Positions 9,343-18,631 of a stretch of DNA of 64,000 nucleotides are shown here, one piece after another (position 1 is the stretch's first letter; each line of letters begins with the position of its first letter). A program made the position numbers and the translations under genes. Source of the stretch: JAIYDJ01 sp031400505 (GTDB lineage: Bacteria > Pseudomonadota > Alphaproteobacteria > Rhodobacterales > Rhodobacteraceae); the NCBI GenBank assembly GCA_031400505.1, contig JANNPZ010000026.1:9739-73738 (forward strand). Reading direction: 5' to 3'. The notes under the pieces were generated by a model. That model worked only from the letters and a program-made list of their open reading frames with translations. It had not been told where the DNA came from and did not search any database.

Positions 9343-10614
9343 TCATCCCAGGGCCACCGCACGCGCGTCCAGCATGTCCTGCGTGATCAGCACGATCCCC
9401 GCCTCGGTCCGACGGAACCACTTTGCATCCAGAATGGGATCTTCCCCGACCACCAGACCCTCGGGGATCACAACGCCGCGGTCAATCACGCAGTTCTTCA
9501 GCCGCGCCTTGCGGTTGACGATAACCTGAGGCAGTGCCACAACATATTCGAGCGTTGCAAAACTATGCGTGCGGCAGCCGGTAAACAGCAGGCTGTTGCT
9601 CACTTCGGACCCCGATACGATGCAATCTCCCGACACCAGCGAACTTACCGCCGACCCGCGCCTGCCGTCTTCATTGTGAATGAACTTGGCCGGTGGCACG
9701 ATTTCGGCATAGGTCCAGATCGGCCAGCTCTGGTCGTAAAGGTCAAGCTTCGGCACAAAATCGGTCAGGTCGATATTGGCCTGCCAGAACGCATCGATCG
9801 TGCCGACATCCCGCCAGTAGGGTTCCGTCTCCAACCCGCTGGTGACGCAGCTTTCCGAAAACTGATGTGCCATAGCACGGCCGTTCTTCACGATATCCGG
9901 GATCAGGTCCATGCCGAAATCATGGCTGGAATTGACGTCCTCGCTATCTCGGATCAGCAATTCGCGCAGGAATTTCCAGTTGAAAACATAGATCCCCATC
10001 GACGCCAGCGCATGATCCGGATCGCCCGGAATGGCCGGCGGGTCCTTGGGCTTTTCCAGAAACGCGGTGACGCGCATTTGGGGGTCCACATGCATCACGC
10101 CAAAGGCCACAGCCTCCATCCGCGGCACAGTCAGACAGCCGATGGTGACATCGGCGTTCGTCGCCACATGCTGTTGCAGCATGATCTCGTAATCCATCTT
10201 GTAGACATGGTCCCCGGCAAGGATCACCACGTATTCAACACCATAGCTGTCAACGATATCGATGTTCTGCGTCACCGCATCGGCGGTACCCAGATACCAC
10301 TTGTTCTCGCTGACCCGTTGCGAAGCAGGCAGGATGTCAAGGTATTCATTCCGCTCCGCCCGAAAGAATCCCCAGCCGCGCTGCATGTGGCGGATCAGGC
10401 TGTGGGCCTTGTACTGCGTGGCAATCGCCATCTTGCGGATGCCGCTGTTTAACGCATTCGACAGGGCAAAGTCGATGATCCGGGTCTTGCCGCCAAAATA
10501 GACCGCCGGTTTGGCGCGGGTATCGGTCAACTCCTTGAGCCTGCTGCCCCTGCCCCCCGCCAGCACAAAGGCCATCGCCTGCGACGATAGCCGCGTGTTT
10601 GGTTTCGCCTTCAT
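9343..10614 (-). CDS. glgC: Glucose-1-phosphate adenylyltransferase
   Basis: A 423-residue ADP-glucose pyrophosphorylase, which makes ADP-glucose from ATP and glucose 1-phosphate, the committed step of glycogen synthesis and normally allosterically controlled. The nucleotidyltransferase core begins with FVLAGGRGSRLKELTD and AKPAVYFGGKTRIIDF at about residues 17-50; a left-handed beta-helix domain is expected at the C-terminus. The ATG at 10614 follows AGGGAGGATGAC and is preferred to a 44-residue upstream extension. It starts one base after the glgB stop, so the two are tightly coupled. Confidence 0.95.
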   Translation of the reverse strand: MKAKPNTRLSSQAMAFVLAGGRGSRLKELTDTRAKPAVYFGGKTRIIDFALSNALNSGIRKMAIATQYKAHSLIRHMQRGWGFFRAERNEYLDILPASQRVSENKWYLGTADAVTQNIDIVDSYGVEYVVILAGDHVYKMDYEIMLQQHVATNADVTIGCLTVPRMEAVAFGVMHVDPQMRVTAFLEKPKDPPAIPGDPDHALASMGIYVFNWKFLRELLIRDSEDVNSSHDFGMDLIPDIVKNGRAMAHQFSESCVTSGLETEPYWRDVGTIDAFWQANIDLTDFVPKLDLYDQSWPIWTYAEIVPPAKFIHNEDGRRGSAVSSLVSGDCIVSGSEVSNSLLFTGCRTHSFATLEYVVALPQVIVNRKARLKNCVIDRGVVIPEGLVVGEDPILDAKWFRRTEAGIVLITQDMLDARAVALG

Positions 10615-10615
10615 G

Positions 10616-12835
10616 TCATCCTCCCTGAACGCGAGGCTTTTGCCCCGTCTGACGCGCCTGAACTTGCTTGAGATAGACTGCCGACAGCGGCGGCAGTGTG
10701 ACAAGACCCGAATGGGTCTGCCCGTTCCACGGCGTTTTCTCGACAATCACTCCACCCAGATTGCCACGGTTCCCGCCACCATAAAGTCCGGCATCGGTGT
10801 TCAGGATCTCTTCCCAGGCTCCCCCGCCCGGCAAGCCCACCCGCAGCCGCCGCTCTACCGGGGTCATGTTGACCGCAACCACCACAGGCGCATCGCCCAC
10901 AGCCCCGAACCGCGCCCAGGCATAGGTCGATCCTTCGGCATCGTTGCTTTCCAGCCAGGCAAACCCTTCAGCCCGCGTATCATTCACGTGCAGCGCCGGG
11001 GTATCCCGGTAAACCCGGTTCAGATCGCGCACCAGCGCCTGCATCCCGCCGTGCAAAGGGTGTTCAAGCAGATGCCAGTCCAGCGACTGCGCATGGTTCC
11101 ATTCGGCGCCTTGGGCAAACTCGCAACCCATGAACAACAGCTTCTTGCCCGGATGCCCCCACATGAACCCGTAATAGGCCCGCAGGTTGGCGAATTTCTC
11201 CCATTCGGTTCCCGGCATCTTGGCCAGCATCGATCCTTTGCCATGCACCACTTCGTCATGGCTGATCGGCAGGACATAGTTCTCGCTCCAGGCGTAGACC
11301 AAACCAAAGGTCATCTGGTGATGGTGATACTTGCGGTAAAGCGGGTCCTTTTGCATGTAGGACAGGGTGTCGTTCATCCAGCCCATGTTCCACTTGAACC
11401 CAAAGCCCAAGCCGCCGTGGTTCACCGGGCGCGATACGCCTGCAAAGGCCGTGCTTTCCTCGGCAATGGTCACAACACCGGGCACCCGGCCATAGGCCGC
11501 GATGTTCATGTTCTGCAGCACCGCGATGGCCTCGTAATTCTCGCGCCCGCCGTCCTTGTTGGGCAGCCCTTGGCCATCCTTGCGGCTGTAGTCGCGGTAT
11601 AGCATCGACGCCACCGCATCGACGCGCAGCCCGTCGATGTGGAATTCCTCCAGCCAATACAGCGCGTTAGAGACAAGGTAGTTGGAAACCTCGACCCGGC
11701 CGTAGTTGTAGATCAGCGTGTTCCAGTCCTGATGGAACCCCTCGCGCGGGTCTTGATGTTCATAAAGCGCGGTGCCGTCGAACCGCCCCAGCCCATGCGC
11801 GTCCGTCGGAAAATGCCCTGGCACCCAATCCAGCAGCACGCCCACCCCCCGCGCATGTGCAGCCTCGATGAAGGCGCGAAACTCGGGCGGAGTGCCGTGA
11901 CGGATGGTTGGCGCGAAAAGGCCCACCGGCTGATAGCCCCAACTGCCGTCAAACGGAAATTCGCTGACCGGCATCAACTCGATATGGGTGAACCCCATGT
12001 CGGCCACGTAATCGACCAGTTGGGTTGCGAACTCGGCATAGGACAGCATCCGGTTGCCGGGCGCGCGCCGCCAGGACCCCAGATGCACCTCATAGACCGA
12101 AATCGGGGCGTCGATGTTCTGTGCCAACCCACGCCGCGCCATCCAGCCATCGTCCGCCCAGGCGGGTGCTGCCAGGCTGCGAACGACGGATGCGTTGGCC
12201 GGCGGATGTTCCGACCCGAACCCCACCGGATCGGCCTTCAAGGGCATAAGGTTGCCGCCCGGTCCGCGAATCTCGTATTTGTAGGTCGTGCCATCGCCCA
12301 GACCGGGAATGAACATTTCCCACACGCCGGTGGCCCCGCGCCTGCGCATCTGGTGGCGCCGTCCGTCCCAGATATTGAAATCGCCGACCACGGAAACCCG
12401 CTCGGCATTCGGGGCCCAGACGGCGAAATGTGTGCCCGCGACGCCCTCGTGCGTGATCAGATGCGCCCCTAGCACATTCCACAGCCGGTTGTGGGTGCCC
12501 TCGCCCAGCAGGTATTCGTCGATTTCACCCAACACGGGACCAAAGCGGTAGGGGTCCTCGAACTCCCATGTCGCGCCGCCGCCTGTCGCGCGCAACCGGT
12601 AGGGCTGGAAACTGTCCAACTCGGCCACGAACATTCCCGGGGCCTGCAACAGCGCCTGCGCCTCGATCGGCGCAGCTTTCGGGCCTATCACGCATAGCCG
12701 ATCCGCCCCGGGTACAAACGCCGTGACCACCCAGGCCTGACCGCGCTGGTGCAAGCCAAGGACCGAAAACGGATCACCATGCCGACCCTCGGCTATGGCC
12801 CAGGCCGCGCCATCCTCGATCAGACGTTCTTTCAT
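10616..12835 (-). CDS. glgB: 1,4-alpha-glucan branching enzyme GlgB
   Basis: A 739-residue GH13 enzyme that cuts alpha-1,4 chains and rejoins them as alpha-1,6 branches. It has the long two-module N-terminus of GlgB, then the catalytic barrel with DWVPGHFPTD, IDGLRVDAVASMLYRDY (nucleophile Asp), TIAEESTAF (acid Glu) and PISHDEVVHGKGSM. The ATG at 12835 is preceded by GGGAGG and gives MKERLIEDGAAW; a start nine codons earlier is less likely. It lies between glgP (42 bp upstream) and glgC (one base downstream). Confidence 0.95.
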   Translation of the reverse strand: MKERLIEDGAAWAIAEGRHGDPFSVLGLHQRGQAWVVTAFVPGADRLCVIGPKAAPIEAQALLQAPGMFVAELDSFQPYRLRATGGGATWEFEDPYRFGPVLGEIDEYLLGEGTHNRLWNVLGAHLITHEGVAGTHFAVWAPNAERVSVVGDFNIWDGRRHQMRRRGATGVWEMFIPGLGDGTTYKYEIRGPGGNLMPLKADPVGFGSEHPPANASVVRSLAAPAWADDGWMARRGLAQNIDAPISVYEVHLGSWRRAPGNRMLSYAEFATQLVDYVADMGFTHIELMPVSEFPFDGSWGYQPVGLFAPTIRHGTPPEFRAFIEAAHARGVGVLLDWVPGHFPTDAHGLGRFDGTALYEHQDPREGFHQDWNTLIYNYGRVEVSNYLVSNALYWLEEFHIDGLRVDAVASMLYRDYSRKDGQGLPNKDGGRENYEAIAVLQNMNIAAYGRVPGVVTIAEESTAFAGVSRPVNHGGLGFGFKWNMGWMNDTLSYMQKDPLYRKYHHHQMTFGLVYAWSENYVLPISHDEVVHGKGSMLAKMPGTEWEKFANLRAYYGFMWGHPGKKLLFMGCEFAQGAEWNHAQSLDWHLLEHPLHGGMQALVRDLNRVYRDTPALHVNDTRAEGFAWLESNDAEGSTYAWARFGAVGDAPVVVAVNMTPVERRLRVGLPGGGAWEEILNTDAGLYGGGNRGNLGGVIVEKTPWNGQTHSGLVTLPPLSAVYLKQVQARQTGQKPRVQGG

Positions 12836-12877
12836 GGCATTCGCCTCCCAACGAGCAGCCAAACGCCAACCCCATGC

Positions 12878-15271
12878 CTACAGGGCAGAGGTCACCGACC
12901 AGATGTCCTTCATGTAACTCTTGATGGTGCGATCGGACGAAAAGAACCCCGACCGCGCTGTGTTCATCGCCGCCATCCGCAGCCAGCGGTCCCTGTCGGC
13001 ATAGGCCAGATCGACCAGCCCCTGTGCCCTGTCGTAGGCGTCAAAGTCGCTTGCGACAAGGAAATAGTCATGGTTCCAGACACGGTGCACCAGAGCATGA
13101 TAGCGGTTTGGCTGCTCGGGGCTGAACCGGCCTTCTGCAATCATCTGCAAGACGTCCTGCAACGGCTGCGACGCCTCGATCGCCTTGCGGCTGTGGTCAG
13201 GATCCGTGCGGCGTGCCGCAGCCTCGTCAGACGTCATGCCGAACAGAAAAAAGTCTTCTGCCCCAACCTCTTGCAGGATTTCCACATTGGCACCGTCCAG
13301 CGTGCCAATGGTCGGAGCTCCGTTCATCATGAACTTCATGTTCCCGGTGCCCGACGCCTCTTTTCCGGCGGTGCTGATCTGTTCCGACAGATCTGCCGCC
13401 GGGATCAGGTGTTCGGCCATGCTGACGTTGTAGTTGGCCGGATAGATCACCTTCAACAGATCGCCTGTTTCAGGGTCAGCGTTAATAACCGCCGCCACAT
13501 CATTGATAAGATGGATTATTTCCTTTGCGACAGCATAGCCCGGCGCAGATTTTCCGCCAAAAATCTTGACGCGCGGGACCCAGTGGCCGTTCGGGTCTGC
13601 CTTGATCCGGCCCCAGTGGGCGATGGTTTGCAGGATGTTCAGCAGCTGCCGCTTGTATTCATGGATCCGCTTGATCTGCACATCGAACAGCGCGTCGGGG
13701 TTGACTTGCACCCCGCATTGCGCCGAAATCCACGCCCCAAGCGCCACCTTGTTGACCCGCTTGGCTGCGCCGAACTCGGCCAGAAACGCGGCATCGTCCA
13801 CGTGCCGCACCAGCCCGTCAAGCTGGTCCAGATTTGCCTCCCACCCTTCACCGACCGTGCGCGTGATCAGCCCCGACAAGGCGGGGTTGCACATGTTAAG
13901 CCAGCGGCGCGGTGTGACGCCATTGGTCTGGTTCACGATGCGCTCGGGGTGCAGGCGGTGCAATTCAGGAAACAGGTTCTTCTTAATCAGGTCGCTGTGC
14001 AGGGCCGATACCCCGTTCACTTTGTGCGCCATCACAAAGGCCAACTCGCCCATCCGTACCTCGTGATGCTTGACGATGCCCACGTAGTGCGGCCGGTTCG
14101 GGTAAGTGCGGCGGTGCCAGCCGTCGATGCGTTCGACGATCTGCATGTGGCGCGGCAGCACGGTGCCGAAAGTGAAGGTCGCCCACCGTTCCAGCGCTTC
14201 GGGCAGAAGGGTGTGGTTGGTGTAGCCCAGACACTGCCGCGCGGTGTTCAAGGCCGGCTCGAAGTCCATCGCGTGTTCGTCGGTCAAAAGCCGGATCAGT
14301 TCCGGACCGGCAATCGCAGGATGGGTGTCGTTCATCTGGATGGCCACATGCTGTGGCAGCTTGGTCATGTCGGAATGCGTCGATTTGAACCGCCGCAGAA
14401 TGTCCTGCAGCGCGGCAGACGTCAGGAAATACTCTTGCTTCAGGCGCAACTCCTTGCCCTGATACGTGGTGTCGTCGGGGTACAACACCCGGCTAAGCGT
14501 GCGCGCCAGCGCCTCGGGCTCTGCCGCTGCGGCATAGTCACCCCGGTTGAACCGGGCGAGGTCGAACTGCGTCGTCGATTTTGCCGCCCAAAGCCGCAAC
14601 GTGTTGGCCCATTTGCCCTGCCAGCCGACAACCGGTGTGTCATGGGCGGAAGCGGTGACTGTTTCGCCGGGCACCCAGACCTCTCGCCCGCCGATGGTGC
14701 GCACGTCGCCCTTGAAGCCGATGGTGTAAGACGATTCCGGACGCTCGAAATCCCATGGGTTGCGCTGGCTGAGCCAGTCTTCCGGCGTTTCCACCTGTTG
14801 GCCACCCTCGAACCGCTGGCGGAACAGCCCATGTTCATAGCGGATGCCATAACCATAGGCGGGGCACCCCAACGTCGCCATGCTTTCCATGAAACAGGCC
14901 GCAAGCCGCCCAAGCCCACCATTCCCCAGCGCCGCATCAGGCTCGTCTTCAATGATGGCCCGGAAATCTTGCCCGAACCCCGCCATCACCTCGACAGCCA
15001 TATCCCGAAGGCCCAGATTTACCGTGGCGTCTTCAAGGATCCGCCCGATCAGGAATTCCATCGACAGATAGTAGACGCGCTTGTGATCGCCAGCCCAGGT
15101 CTTGCGGGTGCTGGCAAACCACGGCTCGACGATACGGTCACGGATGGCAAAGGACAAGGCCATCCGCCAGTCATAAACGCTCGCGTTCGGGGCATCCTTG
15201 CCCAGCGTGAAGGTCAGGTGACGCAAAACGTCATTCTGCAGCAGATTTGGGGTCAGGCTCAGGTCGTTCAC
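12878..15271 (-). CDS. glgP: Glycogen phosphorylase
   Basis: A 797-residue GT35 enzyme that releases glucose 1-phosphate from glycogen using phosphate and pyridoxal phosphate. The PLP-site segment EASGTGNMKFMMNGAPTIGT is intact near residue 640, and the length is standard. The likely start is GTG at 15271 (MNDLSLTPNLLQ); its ribosome binding site is weak (GCGGATG), and no better start exists because upstream codons hit a stop. It is the first gene of the operon, so degradation and synthesis enzymes share one transcript. Confidence 0.95.
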   Translation of the reverse strand: MNDLSLTPNLLQNDVLRHLTFTLGKDAPNASVYDWRMALSFAIRDRIVEPWFASTRKTWAGDHKRVYYLSMEFLIGRILEDATVNLGLRDMAVEVMAGFGQDFRAIIEDEPDAALGNGGLGRLAACFMESMATLGCPAYGYGIRYEHGLFRQRFEGGQQVETPEDWLSQRNPWDFERPESSYTIGFKGDVRTIGGREVWVPGETVTASAHDTPVVGWQGKWANTLRLWAAKSTTQFDLARFNRGDYAAAAEPEALARTLSRVLYPDDTTYQGKELRLKQEYFLTSAALQDILRRFKSTHSDMTKLPQHVAIQMNDTHPAIAGPELIRLLTDEHAMDFEPALNTARQCLGYTNHTLLPEALERWATFTFGTVLPRHMQIVERIDGWHRRTYPNRPHYVGIVKHHEVRMGELAFVMAHKVNGVSALHSDLIKKNLFPELHRLHPERIVNQTNGVTPRRWLNMCNPALSGLITRTVGEGWEANLDQLDGLVRHVDDAAFLAEFGAAKRVNKVALGAWISAQCGVQVNPDALFDVQIKRIHEYKRQLLNILQTIAHWGRIKADPNGHWVPRVKIFGGKSAPGYAVAKEIIHLINDVAAVINADPETGDLLKVIYPANYNVSMAEHLIPAADLSEQISTAGKEASGTGNMKFMMNGAPTIGTLDGANVEILQEVGAEDFFLFGMTSDEAAARRTDPDHSRKAIEASQPLQDVLQMIAEGRFSPEQPNRYHALVHRVWNHDYFLVASDFDAYDRAQGLVDLAYADRDRWLRMAAMNTARSGFFSSDRTIKSYMKDIWSVTSAL

Positions 15272-15585
15272 AGTTACATCCGCATATCAAATTCAGATTT
15301 GGGTCAACCTAGAGGGGCCAAAGATCGCGTCAAGCAAAAGTCTGCCAGCCAAGAAGGTGCACATATCGGAAGCCTACTCTTAACCTATGTTAGCGCAAAC
15401 ACGACGCAGTTTCATTCAGAAATTTCATGATTTTCCAGTATCCTGCAAAAACACCCTGGCCGGCTACGCTCCACCTGCAACAGGCCCGGACAATGCTGCC
15501 GTACCGGGAAAGCGTACCAAACCGCAGTTGAAAAAAACACCCATCAAACATGACACCGTGTTGACAACCCGGCAACGCCCGATCT
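15272..15585. promoter_or_regulatory. Intergenic region upstream of the glycogen operon
   Basis: This 314-bp gap lies between the stop of the copper ATPase gene and the glgP start, both on the minus strand. It is visibly more AT-rich than its surroundings and should contain the glycogen operon promoter. A plus-strand frame of 70 codons across it has no family resemblance and runs into the end of copA, so it is not called. I see no clear terminator hairpin for copA. Confidence 0.5.
15306..15333 (-). promoter_or_regulatory. Candidate sigma70 promoter of the glg operon
   Basis: On the minus strand TTGACG (15328-15333) and TAGGTT (15306-15311) are separated by 16 bases. Transcription would start near 15299, giving a leader of about 28 bases before the GTG of glgP. 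The -10 match is only partial, so this is a candidate. Confidence 0.35.
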
Positions 15586-17982
15586 TCACGCCAACCTGAA
15601 CCGCCGCAACCGCAAGGCGTTGCCCAGCACGAACACCGAAGACACAGCCATCGCGCCTGCCGCCAGCATCGGCGAAAGCGCGGGCCCGCCAAATGGCACC
15701 AGCACCCCCGCTGCCACAGGGATCAGCGCGACGTTATAGCCGAACGCCCAGACCAGATTCTGGCGGATGTTGCGCATGACGGCACGACTAAGCGCAATCG
15801 CGCGCGCCACTGCCGCTGGGTCACCGGTCATCAAGACAACTTCGCCTGCTTCGATCGCAACGTCGCTGCCCTGCCCCATCGCAATCCCGACATCCGCCGC
15901 TGCCAGGGCCGGCGCATCGTTGATCCCATCGCCAACAAAGGCCACGCCCGCGCCCATATCGCGGATCAAGTCCAGTTTGCCTTCCGGCAGCACGCCGGCA
16001 TAGACTTTGCCGATGCCCAGACTTGCCGCCACCATGCCCGCCGCCGCCACCGTATCCCCCGAAATCATCGCAACTTCGACACCAAGCGCACGCAACCCGG
16101 CAACTGCGGAACTCGCCTGCGGCTTGACCCGGTCAGCAACTGCAATCAGCCCGATGACAACGCCTGCCCGTGCTACGAACAACACCGACTGGCCCTGCGC
16201 CGCTGCATGATCTGCCTCTGCCAGCAACGCCTCTGGTACCGACCCGAACATTCGCGCAGCACCCACGGCTACGGTTTCGCCTGCCACCACGGCCTGCGCG
16301 CCGTACCCGGGTCGCGCGACGAACTCGGTCGCTTTCGGCACGATCACGCCCCGCAGCACGGCTTCTGCCAGAACGGCGGATGCCAAGGGATGCTCCGACC
16401 CCTGTTCGACCGCCGCCGCCAATGCCAGCACATCGCCTGAAACAGTCACCACCGCAGGATGTCCTTCGGTCAATGTGCCGGTCTTGTCGAACGCCACCCT
16501 CCTGACCCGCGCCAGCGACTGCATCGCAGCGCCACGCCGGAACAGCACGCCCATCTCGGCCGCGCGACCCGACCCTACGAGGATCGATACCGGCACCGCC
16601 AGCCCCATCGCGCAGGGACAGGCGATGATCAGAACCGCAACTCCGGCCACCATCGCAGGGCCGACCTCCGGCCCAAAGGTCAGCCACAACGCCACAGTGA
16701 TCACGGAAATCCCCATCACCACCGGCACGAACCACAGCGTGATGCGGTCCACCAGCGCCTGCACAGGCAGTTTCGCGCCTTGCGCTGCCTCGACCAGTGA
16801 CACGATCCGCGCCAGCACCGTGTCCGCGCCCACGGCCTGCACCGTCACCGTAAGCGCGCCCGTCCCGTTCACGGTGCCGCCGATCACCCGGTCACCCACA
16901 GCTTTGACCACCGGCTGCGGTTCGCCCGTCAGCATCGCCTCGTCAACCGCAGACCCGCCCGCCATAACCACGCCATCGACCGGAACCCGGTCGCCGGCCC
17001 GTATCTGGACGACCATGCCGGGCACCAGCGCCGCCACCGCCAGATCTGTCACCGCGCCGGCCTGCACCACATGCGCAACGACCGGCTGCATCCGCACCAG
17101 CCGCGAGATCGCGGCACCGGCCCGCCCGCGTGCCCGCGCCTCCAGCGACCGACCGAGCAAGATCAGCACCACGATCACCGCCGCCGATTCGAAATAGACC
17201 GCCGGATCCGGCACAAGTCCGGGCCAAACCGTAACCAGCGCCGACCAGCCAAACGCAGCTATAGTCCCCACGGCCACCAGCGCGTTCATATCCGGCGCAC
17301 CGCGCAGCAAGGCAGGCACACCCTTGGCAAAGAACACCCGCCCCGGTCCGGCAAGGACCATTGCCACCAACAGCATCTGCACAAACGGCCAGGCCCGGCC
17401 AAGACCTGCCGCCCAGTGATGTACCGCAGGGATCAGATGGCCCCCCATCTCGATGACGAACACCGGCAACGTCAACGCCGCCGCCACGGCAAACCGCCGC
17501 CACAGCGCCTGCTCTTCGACTTTCGGATCGTCGGGGGGCGTGGCTTGGGCGATCGGGGTCGCGGCAAAGCCCGCACGTCCCACCGCTGCGACCAGGGCGG
17601 CCTCTGCGACCGGCTCCCACAGGGTGACCACCCCGCGACGCGTCGCAAGATTGGCAACTGCCCCCGCAACCCCCGGCACCGAACGCAACACCCGTTCAAC
17701 CCGTCCGGTGCACGACGCACAGCTCATGCCATCGATCGCCAGGACCGCTTTGGATTGCCGCACAGGATAGCCGGCGCTGGCCAAAGCCGCTGCCAGACTG
17801 GACCGGCTTGCAGGTGCCGCAAACTCTATCTCGGCGCGCTGCGTGGTCAGATTGACACGCGCCGCAATCACACCCGGCGTGGCCAGCAATGCCGCCTCGG
17901 CGCGTCCGATGCACGATGCGCAGCTAAGGCCGTCCAGCGAAAGCCGCGCAATCTCCGATGGCTGATCGATCACTTTGTCCAT
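15586..17982 (-). CDS. copA: Copper-translocating P1B-type ATPase
   Basis: A 798-residue inner-membrane heavy-metal ATPase. Two N-terminal HMA domains carry GLSCASC and GMSCASC at about residues 17 and 83. The membrane CPC metal site is in IACPCAMGLAVP, the phosphorylation site is DKTGTLTEG, and the hinge is GDGINDAPALAAAD. The CPC motif and paired CxxC domains indicate Cu(I) export. Start choice is uncertain: ATG at 17982 gives MDKVIDQPSEIARL, directly ahead of the first HMA domain, but has only a weak ribosome binding site. A copper chaperone is encoded divergently 97 bp away, supporting the copper assignment. Confidence 0.93.
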   Translation of the reverse strand: MDKVIDQPSEIARLSLDGLSCASCIGRAEAALLATPGVIAARVNLTTQRAEIEFAAPASRSSLAAALASAGYPVRQSKAVLAIDGMSCASCTGRVERVLRSVPGVAGAVANLATRRGVVTLWEPVAEAALVAAVGRAGFAATPIAQATPPDDPKVEEQALWRRFAVAAALTLPVFVIEMGGHLIPAVHHWAAGLGRAWPFVQMLLVAMVLAGPGRVFFAKGVPALLRGAPDMNALVAVGTIAAFGWSALVTVWPGLVPDPAVYFESAAVIVVLILLGRSLEARARGRAGAAISRLVRMQPVVAHVVQAGAVTDLAVAALVPGMVVQIRAGDRVPVDGVVMAGGSAVDEAMLTGEPQPVVKAVGDRVIGGTVNGTGALTVTVQAVGADTVLARIVSLVEAAQGAKLPVQALVDRITLWFVPVVMGISVITVALWLTFGPEVGPAMVAGVAVLIIACPCAMGLAVPVSILVGSGRAAEMGVLFRRGAAMQSLARVRRVAFDKTGTLTEGHPAVVTVSGDVLALAAAVEQGSEHPLASAVLAEAVLRGVIVPKATEFVARPGYGAQAVVAGETVAVGAARMFGSVPEALLAEADHAAAQGQSVLFVARAGVVIGLIAVADRVKPQASSAVAGLRALGVEVAMISGDTVAAAGMVAASLGIGKVYAGVLPEGKLDLIRDMGAGVAFVGDGINDAPALAAADVGIAMGQGSDVAIEAGEVVLMTGDPAAVARAIALSRAVMRNIRQNLVWAFGYNVALIPVAAGVLVPFGGPALSPMLAAGAMAVSSVFVLGNALRLRRFRLA

Positions 17983-18022
17983 CCGCCAGACATACGCACC
18001 GGACCGGCCGACAACAAGCGCA

Positions 18023-18060
18023 CCCCTTGACGACGCGGCGATTTGGTCGTTTCGTCGGGG
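18023..18060. promoter_or_regulatory. Imperfect dyad between copA and copZ
   Basis: CCCC-TT-GACGA at 18023-18033 is mirrored by TCGTC-GGGG at 18052-18060 in the 97-bp divergent region. It overlaps a TTGACG that could serve as a -35 for copZ. A canonical CueR-type operator was not seen, so a role in copper control is only a suggestion. Confidence 0.25.
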
Positions 18061-18079
18061 CCACTCCAAGGAGTTTGCA

Positions 18080-18286
18080 ATGACCCGCCTGTCCGTACCC
18101 GATATGTCATGCAACCACTGCAAGGCATCCGTTGAAACCGCATTGTCTGCCTTGCCCGACAGCGGAACGATCACTGTCGATCTTGCGCAAGGCGCAGTCA
18201 CGGTCAGCGGCACCGCCCCCGCTGCATTGCTGATCAGCGCACTGGCGACCATCGGCTTTCCCGCGCAGGTCATCCCGCAAGGCTGA
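18080..18286 (+). CDS. copZ: Copper chaperone (HMA domain)
   Basis: A 68-residue single heavy-metal-associated domain. SVPDMSCNHCKASVE near the N-terminus contains the MxCxxC Cu(I)-binding motif. Such proteins carry Cu(I) in the cytosol to the N-terminal domains of CopA. The ATG at 18080 follows AAGGAG at ideal spacing. It is divergent from the copper ATPase gene, with a shared promoter region. The family includes other metals, but the adjacent CPC ATPase makes copper the best reading. Confidence 0.9.
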   Translation: MTRLSVPDMSCNHCKASVETALSALPDSGTITVDLAQGAVTVSGTAPAALLISALATIGFPAQVIPQG

Positions 18287-18431
18287 CGCGCTTTGCTGCG
18301 AATACCCTGCAAGTGAAGGCGTGATGTCACGCCAGCCCGAATTCGTGCCATAGATCGGTCACGCGCGGGGCCAACACTTGACAAATGTTTGGTTTCAACT
18401 CAGCAAACTAAAAAACGACCGGAGCAGCAGC

Positions 18432-18563
18432 GTGACCACGACCCCCAAACCAGGCGCACAGCAAGGCAGCCAGAGCACACCCGTCCAACAACAGGGCCAA
18501 TCCCAAAAACCCGCGCCGCAGCAAGGCAGCACGCCGGTTATCCGCGATTGGGCGGCGATCTGA
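18432..18563 (+). CDS. Possible 43-residue Gln-rich small protein
   Basis: A GTG at 18432, seven bases after GGAG, opens a 43-codon frame of very low complexity, dominated by Gln, Pro, Ser and Thr, and ending VIRDWAAI. A longer version could begin at TTG 18378. No family is recognised. The short length and biased composition leave open that it is not translated. The surrounding gap (18287-18631) contains nothing else that I can identify, apart from a TTGACA at 18378 without an obvious -10. Confidence 0.3.
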   Translation: MTTTPKPGAQQGSQSTPVQQQGQSQKPAPQQGSTPVIRDWAAI

Positions 18564-18631
18564 TCCGTCACCCCTTGGCAGGCGCGGGCATCGCCGTTTA
18601 GGCTCGTGCGCATGTCATCGGGATGATCGCC

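Noticed and set aside
12749..15430. 893-codon open frame on the plus strand opposite glgP
   Set aside because: It lies entirely antisense to a full-length, motif-complete glycogen phosphorylase and reflects GC-skewed third positions; its composition (His/Arg/Gln-rich) matches no family.
15387..15599. 70-codon plus-strand frame upstream of the glycogen operon
   Set aside because: No ribosome binding site or family, and it overlaps the end of copA and the likely glg leader region.
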